NCBI RefSeq assembly: GCF_000423345.1
Contig: NZ_AUHU01000004.1
Coordinates: 124,001-188,000, forward strand
Length of the DNA: 64,000 bases
Direction: 5' to 3'
Origin: Marinimicrobium agarilyticum DSM 16975
GTDB taxonomy: Bacteria > Pseudomonadota > Gammaproteobacteria > Pseudomonadales > Cellvibrionaceae
Shown: one piece after another, positions 47,973-58,423 of the stretch
How the letters are laid out: every line of letters starts with the position of its first letter
Position numbering within the stretch: the stretch's first letter is position 1
Translations under genes and position numbers: made by a program
The notes under the pieces: generated by a model
Database searches by the model: none
Seen by the model: the letters and a program-made list of their open reading frames with translations, nothing else
Told to the model about the DNA's origin: nothing

Positions 47973-49676
47973 TTGATTGGTAAGCTCTTCCAGAAACTGG
48001 CCGGTGATCGTAAGGCCGCTAGTGACTCCGAAGCCCGCAAGGGGCGCCCCCAACAAAATCGAACCCAGAACAACCGCAGTGGCTACAGCAACGGTGACGG
48101 TGGTAACCCCAACCGGAACAGCAATCGCCGCCGCAAGCCCCGGCGTGCCCAGGGCAGAGGTAATGCTCAGGGTCAAAACAACGGACGGCGCCAGGCGCAG
48201 GGCCAGAGTAGCGCTCAGGGGCAAAACCACAAAGCCCCGGACAACGGCCAGGGTCCGTCCCAGAACAACCAAAACGGCAACCAGAGCCCCAAACCCTCGG
48301 GGAAACGGCGCCGTAATCGAAACAGCAACCGCCGCCGAGGCGGCCAACACAAGAGCAACAATAAACCTATGGCCAAACAACCCTGGGACATCTCCCAATT
48401 TCCCGTGCCCCCCGTCGAAGGCAAGCTCCGCTTCCACGACTTTGGGCTCGAAAACGACCTGATGCACGCCATCGCCGACCTCGGCTTTGAGTACTGCTCA
48501 CCGATCCAGGCCCAGTCACTGCCCCTGGCGCTCCAGGGCAAAGATGTGGTGGGCAAGGCCCAGACCGGCACCGGTAAAACCGCCGCCTTCCTGGCCACCG
48601 TTATTGATGACCTGCTCAAGCATCCCATCAAGGAGCAACGCTATGCCGGTGAAGCCCGGGCATTGGTAATCGCGCCTACGCGCGAGCTGGTCATGCAGAT
48701 CGCCGATGACGCCAAACTCCTGTGCAAATATACCGACCTCGAGATTCACACGCTCGTTGGCGGCATGGATTACGGCAAGCAGAAGAACCGCCTGCACAAC
48801 AATCTGGTGGACATTCTCGTGGCAACCCCCGGCCGATTGCTGGATTTCTGCCGTCAGCAGGACGTGTTCCTGGATCAGCTGGAAATTCTGGTCATCGACG
48901 AAGCCGATCGGATGCTCGATATGGGCTTCATCCCCCAGGTTCGCCAGATCGTGCGCCAGACGCCCAAGCGGGAAGACCGCCAGACGCTGTTCTTCTCGGC
49001 CACCTTCACCGAGGAGGTGAATCGCCTGGTAGAGCAGTGGACCTTCGAGCCCACGACCATCGAGATTCAGCCCGAAAGTGTGGCCACGGATACCGTGGAT
49101 CAGCATGTATACCTGGCGGCGACCGAAGAGAAGTACCCCATGCTCTACAACCTGATCAAGCAGGAGGATGTAGAGAGCCTGATCGTGTTCGCCAACCGCC
49201 GTGACGAGTGTCGCGACCTGCACGACAAGCTCCAGCGCCACGATATCAGCGCCGGTCTCTTGTCCGGCGAGATCCCGCAGAACAAGCGGGTGAAGACGCT
49301 GAACGATTTCAAGGAAGGCAATCTGAAGGTGCTGGTGGCCACGGATGTGGCGGGCCGGGGAATTCATATCAGTGGCATCAGCCATGTGGTGAATTTCACG
49401 TTGCCGGAGGAGCCGGAGGATTATGTGCACCGCATCGGCCGCACCGGTCGGGCGGGCAAGTTTGGCACCTCGGTGAGTTTCGCCTGTGAGGATGATGCGT
49501 TTCGTCTGCAGCCCATCGAGGAGTTGTTGGGTGAGCCGATCAAGTGCGAGCAGCCGCCGGATTCTCTGCTTGAAGAGACGCCCCCGATGAAGCCGGGCAC
49601 CCCGCGCCGTCGTTCATCGGGCGGTGGTAGTGGCGGTCGCTCCGGCGGCGGACGCCGTCGGCCTCGTAATTCTTAG
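47973..49676 (+). CDS. rhlB: RhlB-type DEAD-box RNA helicase
   Basis: This is an ATP-dependent RNA helicase. The N-terminus (about 1-135) is a disordered, Asn/Gln/Arg-rich stretch. The helicase core follows: [34 protein letters not shown] (Q motif), [58 protein letters not shown] and [10 protein letters not shown]. The C-terminal tail is Gly/Arg-rich. The start is uncertain between 47955 (GTG), 47964 (GTG) and 47973 (TTG); the last gives an N-terminus like other RhlB proteins. Copies E and F flank the gene. Confidence 0.9.
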   Translation: MIGKLFQKLAGDRKAASDSEARKGRPQQNRTQNNRSGYSNGDGGNPNRNSNRRRKPRRAQGRGNAQGQNNGRRQAQGQSSAQGQNHKAPDNGQGPSQNNQNGNQSPKPSGKRRRNRNSNRRRGGQHKSNNKPMAKQPWDISQFPVPPVEGKLRFHDFGLENDLMHAIADLGFEYCSPIQAQSLPLALQGKDVVGKAQTGTGKTAAFLATVIDDLLKHPIKEQRYAGEARALVIAPTRELVMQIADDAKLLCKYTDLEIHTLVGGMDYGKQKNRLHNNLVDILVATPGRLLDFCRQQDVFLDQLEILVIDEADRMLDMGFIPQVRQIVRQTPKREDRQTLFFSATFTEEVNRLVEQWTFEPTTIEIQPESVATDTVDQHVYLAATEEKYPMLYNLIKQEDVESLIVFANRRDECRDLHDKLQRHDISAGLLSGEIPQNKRVKTLNDFKEGNLKVLVATDVAGRGIHISGISHVVNFTLPEEPEDYVHRIGRTGRAGKFGTSVSFACEDDAFRLQPIEELLGEPIKCEQPPDSLLEETPPMKPGTPRRRSSGGGSGGRSGGGRRRPRNS

Positions 49677-49707
49677 TTTTTTGGGTTTGGTGCTTTCTCT
49701 AGAGCCC

Positions 49708-49876
49708 GGCCCGCGGTGGGGTAGACCACTTGGAGACCCGCCGTAAATCCTTCCCTGGAGGCTTCTCATCGGCATCCATGCCTCGGCTTTGGCTTCCTGC
49801 GTCGCCCTAACACCTACATCCATGTAGGCGTCAGAGAGTCTCCAAGTGGTCTACCCCACCGCGGGCCTCAGTGCCA
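49708..49876 (+). repeat. Variable-stem hairpin element, copy F (long right module)
   Basis: Perfect 30-bp arms (49708-49737, 49838-49867) enclose a 100-nt core and are followed by TCAGTGCCA (49868-49876). The core matches type I but carries a 48-nt insertion between CATGCCTC and AGAGA, which adds a third hairpin CCTACA-TCCA-TGTAGG. Copy C has the same insertion. It starts 31 bp after the helicase stop. Confidence 0.93.
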
Positions 49877-49915
49877 GTGCCGGCGTTCATGGAGATAAAA
49901 CACTTACAGACAGGT

Positions 49916-50016
49916 GTAGGGTAGGTAAGGCGGTAGCCGCCACCTACCGTTTTCCAACAATCTCTTTGGCGCCATCTTTGTTTCGTAGGTGGCGGCTACC
50001 GCCTTACCAACCCTAC
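49916..50016. repeat. REP-like long hairpin between elements F and G
   Basis: Left arm 49916-49948 (starting GTAGGGTAGGTAAGGCGGTA) pairs with right arm 49985-50016 apart from the outermost bases and one mismatch, across a 36-nt loop. It belongs to the same family as 24460-24554 and again lies between two head-to-head variable-stem elements. Confidence 0.87.
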
Positions 50017-50052
50017 GTGTGGAATAATCGACGCACTGAACGAGCTAAAAGT

Positions 50053-50219
50053 ACTGAGGGCCGGAGCGGGGTGTACCGTTTCAAGACCGTGGAGCGAGGG
50101 ACTCGCGATTCGAGCCCCCATGGGCCGCTCCTTGGCATCCATGCCATCGCGGCATTAGTGAATCCCTTCACGTCATGTATTTACGGCGTGTCTTGGAAGG
50201 GTGTACCCCGCTTCGGCCC
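50053..50219 (-). repeat. Variable-stem hairpin element, copy G (inverted, imperfect arms)
   Basis: The arms (50058-50087 and 50190-50219) pair with five non-Watson-Crick positions out of 30. Read as + strand RNA, four of these are G-U wobbles and one is G-G. The core is type II: ACGCCG end, long left module with GTGAA-GGGA-TTCAC and GGCA-TGGA-TGCC in element sense, and the right module GCGAG-TCC-CTCGC, a compensated variant of copy D. ACTGA (50053-50057) faces copy F. Confidence 0.88.
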
Positions 50220-50245
50220 GGACGTGAAGCTACTTCTACACTATT

Positions 50246-50842
50246 TCACTTGGATAGAGGTGGCCTCGCCCTAAAACCCCGCCCAAGCACCCCAAGTCCC
50301 CACGCCAACCCCGTCAGCGCCCCATACAAATGTGCATCCACCGCGACCGGCACAGGCAACAGCGAGTGAGACGTGTCATACCCCGGCAGTTGCTCCTGAA
50401 CAATCTTGAAAACCACCACCGCCAGCGCCAGGCTGTTCATCCACGGCGTCTGCCGCAACGTGATCAACACCCCCGCCACCAACAACCCGTGCAGCGCACC
50501 GGACAGACCCGCGTAGTAATCCAGCTCCGGGCTGAAGCCATACAGACCCGTGCTCACGCCGACCAAACAGGTCAGCACTAAAAGCCCGTAGTGTCTGAGG
50601 CTCACCTCCTGGAAAAGAATCCAGCCGCAGAGCATCAGTGCGCCGAGGTTCATCGCCAAGTGGTAGGGGCCGTAGTGAATAAAATGCGCGGTGATGAACC
50701 GCCAAAGCTGACCGTCGCTGATGGCGCTGCGGCTGTACTCAAGAGCGGTTTCCGTGACGCTCTGGAACGCGCCGAGGAGGATCATCAACACACCCAGCGC
50801 AATGGTGAGCCACAGGCTGGGTGTCAGTCGGAGAAAGGGCAT
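50246..50842 (-). CDS. rrtA: Rhombosortase (rhomboid-like intramembrane serine protease)
   Basis: The 198-residue membrane protein has about six helices. The catalytic pair fits the family: Ser in YAGLSGALHGLLVAG and His in VDAHLYGALTGLAWG. HFIHYGPYHLAMNLGALMLCG is the conserved region before them. Rhombosortases process proteins with a GlyGly-CTERM tail for surface release. No such substrate is in this window. It lies 8 nt after the PA4642-like gene, suggesting one transcript. Confidence 0.87.
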   Translation of the reverse strand: MPFLRLTPSLWLTIALGVLMILLGAFQSVTETALEYSRSAISDGQLWRFITAHFIHYGPYHLAMNLGALMLCGWILFQEVSLRHYGLLVLTCLVGVSTGLYGFSPELDYYAGLSGALHGLLVAGVLITLRQTPWMNSLALAVVVFKIVQEQLPGYDTSHSLLPVPVAVDAHLYGALTGLAWGLGVLGRGFRARPPLSK

Positions 50843-50849
50843 GGGCCGG

Positions 50850-51149
50850 TTACTGGGCTCCGGCTTTTTTCAGGGCGGCGATGTATTCGTCGGCCATGCG
50901 GTGGTCCTTGATGGCTTGAAGAAAGGTCTTGCCGTCCGGGCCGGGGGCGTTAATGTCATGGTTGCGTTCGGAGAAGAACTGCACGAACGTCGCGAAATTT
51001 TCTTCACGCATGCCGCGATAGGCTTTTTCCAGAAGGTGGTAATCGTGATTAATACCCTCGGGGGCGGGGTACTGGAAGAAGCTTTTGATGCGCTCGTCAT
51101 CGAAGTGTTCGCCGACGACCTTTTTTTTGTCTTTTTTCAGTTCGCTCAT
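50850..51149 (-). CDS. PA4642-family protein, function unknown
   Basis: This is a 99-residue soluble protein with a basic N-terminus (MSELKKDKKKVVGEHFDDERIKSFF). The sequence resembles the PA4642 family of pseudomonads and relatives (FQYPAPEGINHDYHLLEKAYRGMREENFATFVQFF). It ends with a short ankyrin-like helix pair (INAPGPDGKTFLQAIKDHRMADEYIAALKKAGA). It sits between gatB and rrtA. Confidence 0.8.
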   Translation of the reverse strand: MSELKKDKKKVVGEHFDDERIKSFFQYPAPEGINHDYHLLEKAYRGMREENFATFVQFFSERNHDINAPGPDGKTFLQAIKDHRMADEYIAALKKAGAQ

Positions 51150-51163
51150 AATGTCTTGTCTCG

Positions 51164-52609
51164 TTAACCTTCCAGTTTCTTGATCAGGATTTCGTTGACG
51201 GCCTGTGGGTTCGCCTGGCCTTTGCTGGCTTTCATGATCTGGCCCACAAAGAAGCCCAGCATTTTCGGGCGCTTGGCCGGGTCGGCGTTGCGGTAGTTGT
51301 CCACCTGCGCCTGGTTGTTGGCGATCACGTCGTCGACCATTTTTTCCAGTTCGCCGGTGTCGGAGACCTGCTTCAGGCCCTGTTTCTCAATGATGGCGTC
51401 GGCATCGCCTTCACCCTTGGTCATGGCTTCAAAGACTTTCTTGGCAATCTTGCTGGAGATGGTGCCGTCTTTGATACGAGCGATCAGACCGCCCAGCATG
51501 ACCGGTGTAACCGGTGATTGGGCGATGCCGATTTCTTCTTTGTTCAGGTAAGCCGCCAGGTCGGCCATGACCCAGTTGCCGGCGAGTTTGGCTTCGCCGC
51601 AGGCTTTTACGGTCGCCTCAAAGTAGTCCGCCGTGGCCCGGTCGCCCGCCAGTTGGCTGGCGTCGTAGTCGGGCAGGTCGTAGTCTTTGATAAACCGTTC
51701 GCGTCGGGCTTCCGGCAGTTCCGGCATGTCCTGGCGCACGGTCTCGATGAAATCGTCATCGATAATGACCGGCAGCAGGTCGGGGCAGGGGAAGTAGCGG
51801 TAATCGTTGGAGTCTTCTTTGGTGCGCATGGAGCGGGCGGTTTTGGTCTCGCCGTTGTACAGACGGGTTTCCTGCACGATTTTGCCGCCGTCTTCGAGTA
51901 CGTCGATCTGTCGCTCTACCTCCAGGGCAATACACTCTTCCATAAAGCGGAAGGAGTTGAGGTTTTTGGTTTCGGTGCGGGTGCCGAATTCTTCCTCGCC
52001 CTTCAGGCGCACGGAGATGTTGACGTCAAAGCGCATGGAGCCCTGTGACATGTCGCCGTCGCAGATTTCGAGCGAGGTGACGATGTTGTGCAGTTGTCTG
52101 GCAAAGGCGACGGCTTCTTCGGCGCTGCGCATGTCCGGTTCGGTGACGACTTCGATCAGCGGGGTGCCGGCGCGGTTGAGGTCGATGCCGGTCATGCCGT
52201 GGTAGTCTTCGTGCAGGGATTTGCCGGCGTCTTCTTCGAGGTGGGCGTGGTGGATGCGCACGCGTTTGGTCCGGCCGCCTTCGAGTTGCAGGTCGACGTA
52301 CCCGGGGCCGACGATGGGTTCGGCCAGTTGGGTGGTCTGGTAGCCTTTGGGCAGGTCGGGGTAGAAGTAGTTTTTCCGTTCGAACACGGAGCGTTTTCCG
52401 ATCTCTGCGTTGACGGCGAGGCCGAATTTGACGGCGTTGTGGAACGCTTGTTCGTTGGCCACGGGCAGGGTGCCGGGCATGGCCAGGTCGACGGCGCACG
52501 CTTGGGTGTTGGGGTCAGCGCCGAAGGCGGTGCTGGCGCCGGAGAATAATTTGGTGTTGGTTGAAAGTTGTACGTGAACTTCCAGGCCAATAACTGTTTC
52601 CCATTCCAT
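51164..52609 (-). CDS. gatB: Asp-tRNA(Asn)/Glu-tRNA(Gln) amidotransferase subunit B
   Basis: GatB activates mischarged Glu-tRNA(Gln) or Asp-tRNA(Asn) and receives ammonia from GatA. The product has 481 residues. The N-terminus [24 protein letters not shown], the kinase-like core ([42 protein letters not shown]) and the C-terminal YqeY-like tail are complete. It is separated from gatA by 302 bp filled with element H and a REP-like hairpin, unusual for gatCAB operons. Confidence 0.96.
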   Translation of the reverse strand: MEWETVIGLEVHVQLSTNTKLFSGASTAFGADPNTQACAVDLAMPGTLPVANEQAFHNAVKFGLAVNAEIGKRSVFERKNYFYPDLPKGYQTTQLAEPIVGPGYVDLQLEGGRTKRVRIHHAHLEEDAGKSLHEDYHGMTGIDLNRAGTPLIEVVTEPDMRSAEEAVAFARQLHNIVTSLEICDGDMSQGSMRFDVNISVRLKGEEEFGTRTETKNLNSFRFMEECIALEVERQIDVLEDGGKIVQETRLYNGETKTARSMRTKEDSNDYRYFPCPDLLPVIIDDDFIETVRQDMPELPEARRERFIKDYDLPDYDASQLAGDRATADYFEATVKACGEAKLAGNWVMADLAAYLNKEEIGIAQSPVTPVMLGGLIARIKDGTISSKIAKKVFEAMTKGEGDADAIIEKQGLKQVSDTGELEKMVDDVIANNQAQVDNYRNADPAKRPKMLGFFVGQIMKASKGQANPQAVNEILIKKLEG

Positions 52610-52659
52610 CTCAAATAACCTTTAATTCGGTTCGTCTTGGGTATCTTGTATTTGAGTCC

Positions 52660-52780
52660 GGCTTTGGGTGGGGCATACCGGTTGAAGACCCGCCGTGAAT
52701 ATATCCCTATAGGCTTCTCATCGGCATCCATGCCTCAGAGAGTCTTCAACCGGTATGCCCCACCCAAAGCCTCAGTGCCA
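52660..52780 (+). repeat. Variable-stem hairpin element, copy H
   Basis: Perfect 30-bp arms (52660-52689, 52742-52771) are followed by TCAGTGCCA (52772-52780). The type I core has TATA-TCCC-TATA (52700-52711), another compensated version of the first hairpin, then GGCA-TCCA-TGCC. It lies between gatA and gatB against the direction of the operon, so the gat mRNA would carry the strand with GGGA and TGGA loops. Confidence 0.93.
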
Positions 52781-52794
52781 CTCATCCGGTTTGC

Positions 52795-52896
52795 GTAGGG
52801 CGGATAAGCTTGCGCATCCGCCGTAAATACACGTTATGCCGCGATAAAACATCACTCTTGGCAACGGCGGATGTGCCTCCGGCTTATCCGCCCTAC
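52795..52896. repeat. REP-like long hairpin next to element H
   Basis: Left arm GTAGGGCGGATAAGC... (52795-52822) pairs with 52866-52896, ending CTTATCCGCCCTAC, with a few mismatches. The loop contains CGCCGTAAATACA and TGCCGCGAT, the same words as the long left module of copies C and G, linking the two repeat families. It ends 15 bp from the gatA stop. Confidence 0.85.
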
Positions 52897-52911
52897 GTGA
52901 ATCTCGCGGAC

Positions 52912-54366
52912 TTAATCAATCCCCGGCGCACACTTCTCGTGGAAGTCGGTCGCTAACTGAAATTGATGCGCGACGTTCAACAACCGCCCCTCGGCAAAAT
53001 AATTGCCGATCAATTGCAGCCCGACTGGTTTGCTGTCCACCAACCCACACGGAATTGACAGGCCCGGCAGGCCGGCGAGGTTGGTGGCGATGGTGTAAAT
53101 GTCTTCCAGGTACATGGCCACCGGGTCCTGGCTCTTGGCGCCGAAGGCGAAGGCCGGGGACGGGGAGGTGGGGCCGAGGATGACGTCGACTTTGTCGAAG
53201 GCATCGACGAAGTCCTGTTTGATCAGCCGGCGTACCTGTTGGGCTTTGTTGTAGTAGGCGTCGTAGTAACCGGCGGACAGGGCGTAGGTGCCCACGAGGA
53301 TGCGGCGTTTGACTTCTTCGCCGAAGCCTTCGCTTCTTGAGCGTTCGTAGAGGTCGTGCAGGTCGGTCGGGTTGTCGCACCGGTGGCCGTAGCGCACGCC
53401 GTCGAAGCGGGAGAGGTTCGCGGAGCATTCGGCCGGGGCGATGACGTAGTAGGCCGGTACCGCCAGATGGGTGTGCGGCAGGCTGATGTCGTGGGTGGTG
53501 GCGCCCAGGCTTTCGTAGATTTTGATGGCGTCCTGTACCCGCGCAGCGGTCTCGGCGTTGAGGCCGTCACCGAAGTATTCCTTGGGGATGCCGATTTTCA
53601 GGCCGTCTAAGGGCTGATCAAGGTGCGCCGTGTAGTCTTCGAGCGGCTGGTCCACGCAGGTGGAGTCTTTCGGGTCGAAGCTGGCCATGGCGTTGAGCAT
53701 CAGGGCCGAGTCGGCGGCGGTGCGGGTCAGGGTGCCGGCCTGGTCCAGGCTGGAGGCGAAGGCGATCATGCCCCAGCGGCTGACGCGCCCGTAGGTGGGC
53801 TTGAGGCCGGTCAGGCCACACAGCGCGGCCGGTTGGCGGATGGAGCCGCCGGTGTCGCTCGCGGTGGCTGCCGGTGCCAGGTGGGCGGCGACAGACGCCG
53901 CCGAGCCACCGGAGGAGCCGCCGGGCACGCAGCCGGTGTCCCAGGGGTTTTTCACCGGGCCGTAGAAGCTGGTTTCGTTGGAGGAGCCCATGGCGAACTC
54001 GTCCATATTGGTTTTGCCCAGCATGACCGCGCCGGCCGCTTCGTAGTTCTCCACGATGGTGGCGTTGTAGGGGGCAATAAAGTTGTCCAGCATCTTGGAG
54101 GCGCAGCTGGTGCGCACGCCCAGGGTACAGAAGATGTCCTTGTGGGCGATGGGCACGCCGCACAGGGCCGGGGCCTTGCCTTGGGCCAGGCGTTCATCGG
54201 CTCTTGCCGCCTGAGCCAGGGCCCGCTCTTCGGTGACGGTGATAAAGCTGTTGTAGGTGCCGTCCAGGCGCTTGATCCGGTCCAGGTAGTGGCGTGTCAG
54301 CTCGACGCTGGAGTATTCCCGGTCTCGGAGCCCTTGAACCAGTTGGGCAATGGTGTGTTGATGCAT
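52912..54366 (-). CDS. gatA: Asp-tRNA(Asn)/Glu-tRNA(Gln) amidotransferase subunit A
   Basis: GatA is the amidase-signature subunit that releases ammonia from glutamine. ATG 54366 gives 484 residues and fits the family start ([20 protein letters not shown]); TTG 54384 is a weaker alternative. The Ser-cisSer-Lys triad is in [26 protein letters not shown] and [31 protein letters not shown]. It is cotranscribed after gatC. Confidence 0.96.
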   Translation of the reverse strand: MHQHTIAQLVQGLRDREYSSVELTRHYLDRIKRLDGTYNSFITVTEERALAQAARADERLAQGKAPALCGVPIAHKDIFCTLGVRTSCASKMLDNFIAPYNATIVENYEAAGAVMLGKTNMDEFAMGSSNETSFYGPVKNPWDTGCVPGGSSGGSAASVAAHLAPAATASDTGGSIRQPAALCGLTGLKPTYGRVSRWGMIAFASSLDQAGTLTRTAADSALMLNAMASFDPKDSTCVDQPLEDYTAHLDQPLDGLKIGIPKEYFGDGLNAETAARVQDAIKIYESLGATTHDISLPHTHLAVPAYYVIAPAECSANLSRFDGVRYGHRCDNPTDLHDLYERSRSEGFGEEVKRRILVGTYALSAGYYDAYYNKAQQVRRLIKQDFVDAFDKVDVILGPTSPSPAFAFGAKSQDPVAMYLEDIYTIATNLAGLPGLSIPCGLVDSKPVGLQLIGNYFAEGRLLNVAHQFQLATDFHEKCAPGID

Positions 54367-54431
54367 TGCGGTTGCTATCCTCAAATCAAAGTCGGTGGCA
54401 TGGGCGGATGGTGCGCGGGTATCCGGGCGAA

Positions 54432-54719
54432 TTACTCAATGACGCGGGGTACCAGGTAGAGGCCGTCTTCCGTTGCCGGCGCAATCGCCTGGAAGTGTTC
54501 GCGCTCATTGGGCTCGGTGACCTGGTCAGCGCGCAGGCGCTGGGTGGCGTCCAGCGGGTGGGCCATGGGCTTGACGCCCGCGGTATCGACGGCCTGCAAC
54601 TGGTCCACGAGGGCCAGTACGTCAGAGATGCGTTCAGTCACTTGACCGACTTCATCGTCAGAAACAGCAATGCGCGCCAAATGCGCCAGCTTGGCGATGT
54701 CGGAAGAGGCAATAGCCAT
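54432..54719 (-). CDS. gatC: Asp-tRNA(Asn)/Glu-tRNA(Gln) amidotransferase subunit C
   Basis: GatC is the 95-residue subunit that wraps around GatA and stabilises the complex. The sequence [52 protein letters not shown] is typical. ATG 54719 has GGAG upstream; the longer open frame to 54776 is not conserved. It is the first gene of gatCAB, divergent from mreBCD. Confidence 0.94.
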   Translation of the reverse strand: MAIASSDIAKLAHLARIAVSDDEVGQVTERISDVLALVDQLQAVDTAGVKPMAHPLDATQRLRADQVTEPNEREHFQAIAPATEDGLYLVPRVIE

Positions 54720-56329
<1,610 letters not shown>

Positions 56330-56375
56330 AGGGGCGCTCAGAGTGAGCGAGCTACACTGAGCGGGAGAGAGTGTT

Positions 56376-57284
56376 ATCAAAACGCTGTTTACCAAAGGCC
56401 CGGCGGTCGCCTCACGCGCGTTGTTTTTCAGCATCGCCGCCGTCGGGCTTATTCTTGTCAGCCTCTATACGGATTGGCTGGACCCGGTGCGCTCCAAGCT
56501 CGGGGTCATCGCTGAGCCGTTCTACTGGGTCACCAATATTCCCGAGCGTATCGGGGACTGGAGTGACGATACCTTCAGCTCTCGGCAGGCACTTCAGGAA
56601 GAGAACGAAGCGCTCAAGTCCGAACTGCTGATTCTCCAGCGCAAACTCCAGCAAATGGCCGCTCTGGCGGCGGAAAACGTCCGTCTCAGACGGCTGTTGG
56701 GCTCCAGCGACATGCTGCAGGACAATGTCCTGGTGGCGGAGCTGGTAGGCGTATCTCCCAATCCACTGAGTCATTCGGTGGTCATCAACAAAGGCCTCTC
56801 GGACGGCGTCTACAACGGTCAGCCCGTGCTCGATGCATTCGGCCTGATGGGCCAAGTGGTTGAGGTCACGCCCGGCAGCAGCCGGGTTCTGCTCATTACC
56901 GACAGCAATCACGCGCTTCCGGTCCAGGTCAATCGTAACGGGGTGCGGGCCATTGCCGAAGGCACCGGTCACATCAACCGCTTGCGTTTGCGCCATGTCT
57001 CCAACACCACGGACATTCGCGAAGGGGACCTGCTGGTCAGCTCCGGCCTTGGAGATCGTTTCCCTGTGGGCTACCCGGTGGCGGAAGTCGAAAAAGTCGT
57101 GCGGGATCCGGGTCAGGCTTTTTCCACGGTGATCGCCCGCCCCATGGCTCGGCTTGACCGAAGCCGGCACTTACTGCTGGTGTTCGGGAAGGACCGGGGC
57201 GAAGGCCGGCGCGAGCCCGCGGGTGAAGCCCAGAGCGAGCTGGTCCCGGAGGATGGAGCCGTCGGGGAACCGGCCGATGATTGA
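56376..57284 (+). CDS. mreC: Rod-shape protein MreC (apparent ATC start)
   Basis: MreC is a bitopic protein whose periplasmic domain activates the elongasome. The conserved N-terminus before the membrane segment is encoded in frame from an ATC at 56376 (then KTLFTKGPAVASRALFF), with GGGAGA at ideal spacing and no ATG, GTG or TTG between the upstream stop (56358) and TTG 56421. From ATC it has 302 residues: membrane segment about 16-35, a coiled coil (ALQEENEALKSELLILQRKLQQM) and the MreC beta domain (GLMGQVVEVTPGSSRVLLITD). TTG 56421 would remove the cytoplasmic part. It overlaps mreD by 8 nt. Confidence 0.9.
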   Translation: MKTLFTKGPAVASRALFFSIAAVGLILVSLYTDWLDPVRSKLGVIAEPFYWVTNIPERIGDWSDDTFSSRQALQEENEALKSELLILQRKLQQMAALAAENVRLRRLLGSSDMLQDNVLVAELVGVSPNPLSHSVVINKGLSDGVYNGQPVLDAFGLMGQVVEVTPGSSRVLLITDSNHALPVQVNRNGVRAIAEGTGHINRLRLRHVSNTTDIREGDLLVSSGLGDRFPVGYPVAEVEKVVRDPGQAFSTVIARPMARLDRSRHLLLVFGKDRGEGRREPAGEAQSELVPEDGAVGEPADD

Positions 57285-57768
57285 GCTCTTCGGCGGCCAC
57301 AACCGCTGGCTGATACTGCTGGCTCTGATCGTGGCTCTGACCCTCGCAGTTTATCCTCTGCCGTTGGACTGGCGCTGGTGGCGCCCCGAGTTCGTGGTAC
57401 TGGTCGTTCTTTACTGGGTCTTCACCTTGCCCGATCACACCAGCCTGACGCTGGTATGGCTGCTCGGTCTGGCGCAGGATCTGGTGGAAGGGGTCCCGCT
57501 GGGCCAGAACGCCCTGGCCTTGGTGGTGGTCACCTACATTGCTCTGCAGTCCTACCGTCGGGTTGGCAACTACGCGCTCTGGCAACAGGCCTGCTGGATT
57601 TTTTTATTGGTGGGTATCGCCCAACTGACCGGTAACTGGGTTCACAGCCTGGCCGGAGGCGACATCTCCGGCCTGCAGTTTCTCTACCCGGCGCTGACCA
57701 GTGCCATACTGTGGCCCCTTTGCTTCCTCGGTTTTGAGGCGCTTCGCCACCGTTACCGCATTCAATAA
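57277..57768 (+). CDS. mreD: Rod-shape protein MreD
   Basis: MreD is a small polytopic partner of MreC and the RodA-PBP2 complex. ATG 57277 gives 163 residues, the family length. About five helices are predicted, with PLPLDWRWWRPEFVVLVVLYWVF and the conserved WLLGLAQDLVEGVPLGQNALALVVVTYI. It overlaps the end of mreC. Confidence 0.93.
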   Translation: MIELFGGHNRWLILLALIVALTLAVYPLPLDWRWWRPEFVVLVVLYWVFTLPDHTSLTLVWLLGLAQDLVEGVPLGQNALALVVVTYIALQSYRRVGNYALWQQACWIFLLVGIAQLTGNWVHSLAGGDISGLQFLYPALTSAILWPLCFLGFEALRHRYRIQ

Positions 57769-57781
57769 ACGGGATTCTGGC

Positions 57782-58423
57782 ATGACGGATCTGTACCTGG
57801 CTTCACAGTCGCCGCGCCGGCGCGAGTTACTGGCGCAGCTCGGCGTGAATTTTGACTGCCTGACGCTCTCGGTTCCCGAAGAGCGCGCCCCCGATGAGTC
57901 TCCCGAGGCTTACGTCAGCCGGCTCGCCTTGGACAAGGCTCGATCTGGTTGGGCCCATGCCCGCGAGCAGGGTTTGGCCCCGGCCCCGGTTCTGGGCTCG
58001 GATACCATCGGGGTCTGCCTTGGCAAAGTGTTGGAAAAACCCCTCGACCGGGACCATGCCCTGACCATGTGGCGGCTCATGTCCGGGCGGGCCCATGAGG
58101 TACTGACGGCTGTGGCGCTCTGTGACGGCGAACGGGAACGCAGCGCTCTGGTGCGCACCCGGGTGTTTTTCCGTGCCCTGGACGAGGCTGAAATGAACGC
58201 CTATTGGGCCAGCGGAGAGCCGCAGGACAAGGCCGGAGGTTACGGCATTCAAGGGCTGGGCGGCGTGTTCGTCGAGCGTATTGAGGGCAGCTACAGCGCC
58301 GTGGTGGGCCTGCCGTTGGCGCAGACCGCCGAGCTGTTGAATCAGTTCGAGATTCCCTGGTGGGGGCACCGCGTCGACTCGCACCAGACGCAACGGCACC
58401 AGACTTCAGGGGCGGATGAATGA
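57782..58423 (+). CDS. maf: Maf-like nucleoside triphosphate pyrophosphatase (YhdE type)
   Basis: This cytoplasmic enzyme of 213 residues hydrolyses dTTP/UTP or modified nucleotides in the family. Signature parts are LASQSPRRRELLAQLGV at the N-terminus, GSDTIGVCLGKVLEKP with the catalytic Asp, and DKAGGYGIQGLGGVFVERIEGSYSAVVGLPL. The mre-linked position, as for E. coli yhdE, favours the dTTP/UTP type. ATG 57782 is the conserved start. It overlaps rng by 4 nt. Confidence 0.93.
   Translation: MTDLYLASQSPRRRELLAQLGVNFDCLTLSVPEERAPDESPEAYVSRLALDKARSGWAHAREQGLAPAPVLGSDTIGVCLGKVLEKPLDRDHALTMWRLMSGRAHEVLTAVALCDGERERSALVRTRVFFRALDEAEMNAYWASGEPQDKAGGYGIQGLGGVFVERIEGSYSAVVGLPLAQTAELLNQFEIPWWGHRVDSHQTQRHQTSGADE

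Noticed and set aside
24318-52780. CRISPR array or integron attC sites as explanation of the repeated hairpins
   Set aside because: The copies are dispersed rather than in an array, with no regular spacers, cas genes, integrase or cassette genes. Arms of about 30 bp are unlike attC simple sites.
24318-52780. Ordinary intrinsic terminators as explanation of the repeated hairpins
   Set aside because: No T-run follows the arms, some copies lie in promoter regions or inside an operon, and the conserved cores are not needed for termination.
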